A DNA stretch of 64,000 nucleotides from Paraburkholderia panacisoli. Its GTDB lineage: Bacteria; Pseudomonadota; Gammaproteobacteria; Burkholderiales; Burkholderiaceae. The stretch lies in contig NZ_VTUZ01000010.1 of the NCBI RefSeq assembly GCF_008369935.1, positions 186,001 through 250,000 on the forward strand, in the 5' to 3' direction. Of this stretch, positions 63,739 to 64,000 are shown in pieces. Position 1 is the stretch's first letter, and every line of letters begins with the position of its first letter. Under the pieces are notes generated by a model that worked only from the letters and a program-made list of their open reading frames with translations, had not been told where the DNA came from and ran no database searches. The position numbers and the translations under genes were made by a program.

Positions 63739-64000
63739 TCACGACCGCGCCGCGCATTGCTCCTGAAGGATCGCAGCCGCAGCGGTGGCCGCGACCCGGC
63801 AGCCGAGGACGATATGCTCCTCGGCCGTATCTTCGATGAAGTCGTGACTCACGCCGCCGATGCTCGGCACGAACATCATGCACGCCGGCATGCAGCGCGA
63901 TATGACCTGCGCGTCGTGCGCGGCCCCGCTCGGCATACGCAGCCATTGCCCCGGCGCGACGGCCTCGGCGGCTCTGGCGAGATGGTCCGCGAGCGCCGTG
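63739..64000 (-). CDS. M20-family amidohydrolase / carbamoylase, C-terminal part
   Basis: The minus-strand frame runs off the window end and holds the last ~86 codons of an M20/M25/M40-type N-carbamoyl-amino-acid or allantoate amidohydrolase: WLRMPSGAAHDAQVISRCMPACMMFVPSIGGVSHDFIEDTAEEHIVLGCRV with the metal-binding His in GAAHDAQ and SIGGVSHD. It is the 3' end of the gene; start and most of the metal site lie outside the window. Confidence 0.8.
   Translation of the reverse strand, partial: TALADHLARAAEAVAPGQWLRMPSGAAHDAQVISRCMPACMMFVPSIGGVSHDFIEDTAEEHIVLGCRVAATAAAAILQEQCAARS

Overview
The window is high-GC DNA from a betaproteobacterium, most likely Burkholderiaceae close to Paraburkholderia/Burkholderia. 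This is inferred from the gene families and their neighbourhoods: antABC with an AraC regulator, a pobA/AraC pair, a class I PHA synthase, the six-gene glycerol ABC transporter, a FisR-type sulfur module and a dense population of AraC, LysR, TetR and Crp regulators. It reads as a metabolic region of a large, possibly multi-replicon genome. No rRNA, tRNA, CRISPR array, prophage or intact insertion sequence was seen. Several decayed genes (maleylacetate reductase, ankyrin protein, two LysR regulators, an IS transposase) sit at the joints between modules, which suggests repeated rearrangement.

Layout. 1-3629: end of an anthranilate 1,2-dioxygenase operon (antA partial, antB, antC) and an AraC regulator. 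3913-4860: psuG. 5027-7816: a large GH63-type glycosidase. 7900-13465: a sulfur oxidation module with a FisR-like sigma-54 activator, divergent persulfide dioxygenase, a sulfurtransferase-SQR fusion and a TauE/SafE exporter; a -24/-12 promoter and an upstream dyad are visible. 13695-18038: mntH, then an HD protein-katA-broken ankyrin gene unit. 18465-24090: a GlxA-type regulator, pobA/pobR, an orphan ParA and two LysR relics. 24432-31962: phaJ-phaC, an AraC regulator, an acyl-CoA dehydrogenase and ETF-quinone oxidoreductase; phaJ and the dehydrogenase are preceded by two diverged copies of one ~240 bp leader.

32166-38228: the complete glycerol importer glpSTPQUV on the minus strand, with one degenerate composite ATPase site. 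38740-42635: an IS relic, a VOC protein, a lipoprotein phosphoesterase and a solitary amino-acid binding protein. 43085-50544: a chemoreceptor with a C-terminal sensor domain, DUF2000 and AraC genes, a methyltransferase, a sirtuin and a TetR/metallo-hydrolase pair. 50695-56124: a ketopantoate-reductase-like protein, an aldolase-like protein, a Crp-type regulator with its own palindrome, a hydrolase-LuxR fusion and an AurF-like diiron protein. 56631-57839: the metal-responsive dmeR-dmeF pair. 58443-64000: a PrpA-like phosphatase, a PRC-barrel protein, a sugar-binding protein, an LRR-kinase, ogt, a small conserved protein and the end of an M20-type amidohydrolase.

Functional logic. Aromatic acids enter via AntABC and PobA; sulfide is oxidised by SQR to persulfide, by PDO to sulfite and perhaps exported by TauE; acyl-CoA intermediates feed PHA (PhaJ, PhaC) or respiration (acyl-CoA dehydrogenase, ETF-QO); glycerol enters by GlpSTPQUV. 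Nothing here is clearly a wholly new system. The most interesting points are the cis-regulatory architecture of the sulfur module, the asymmetric glycerol ATPase, the duplicated PHA/acyl-CoA leader, the Crp and DmeR self-operators, and the LuxR-hydrolase next to an AurF-like gene.
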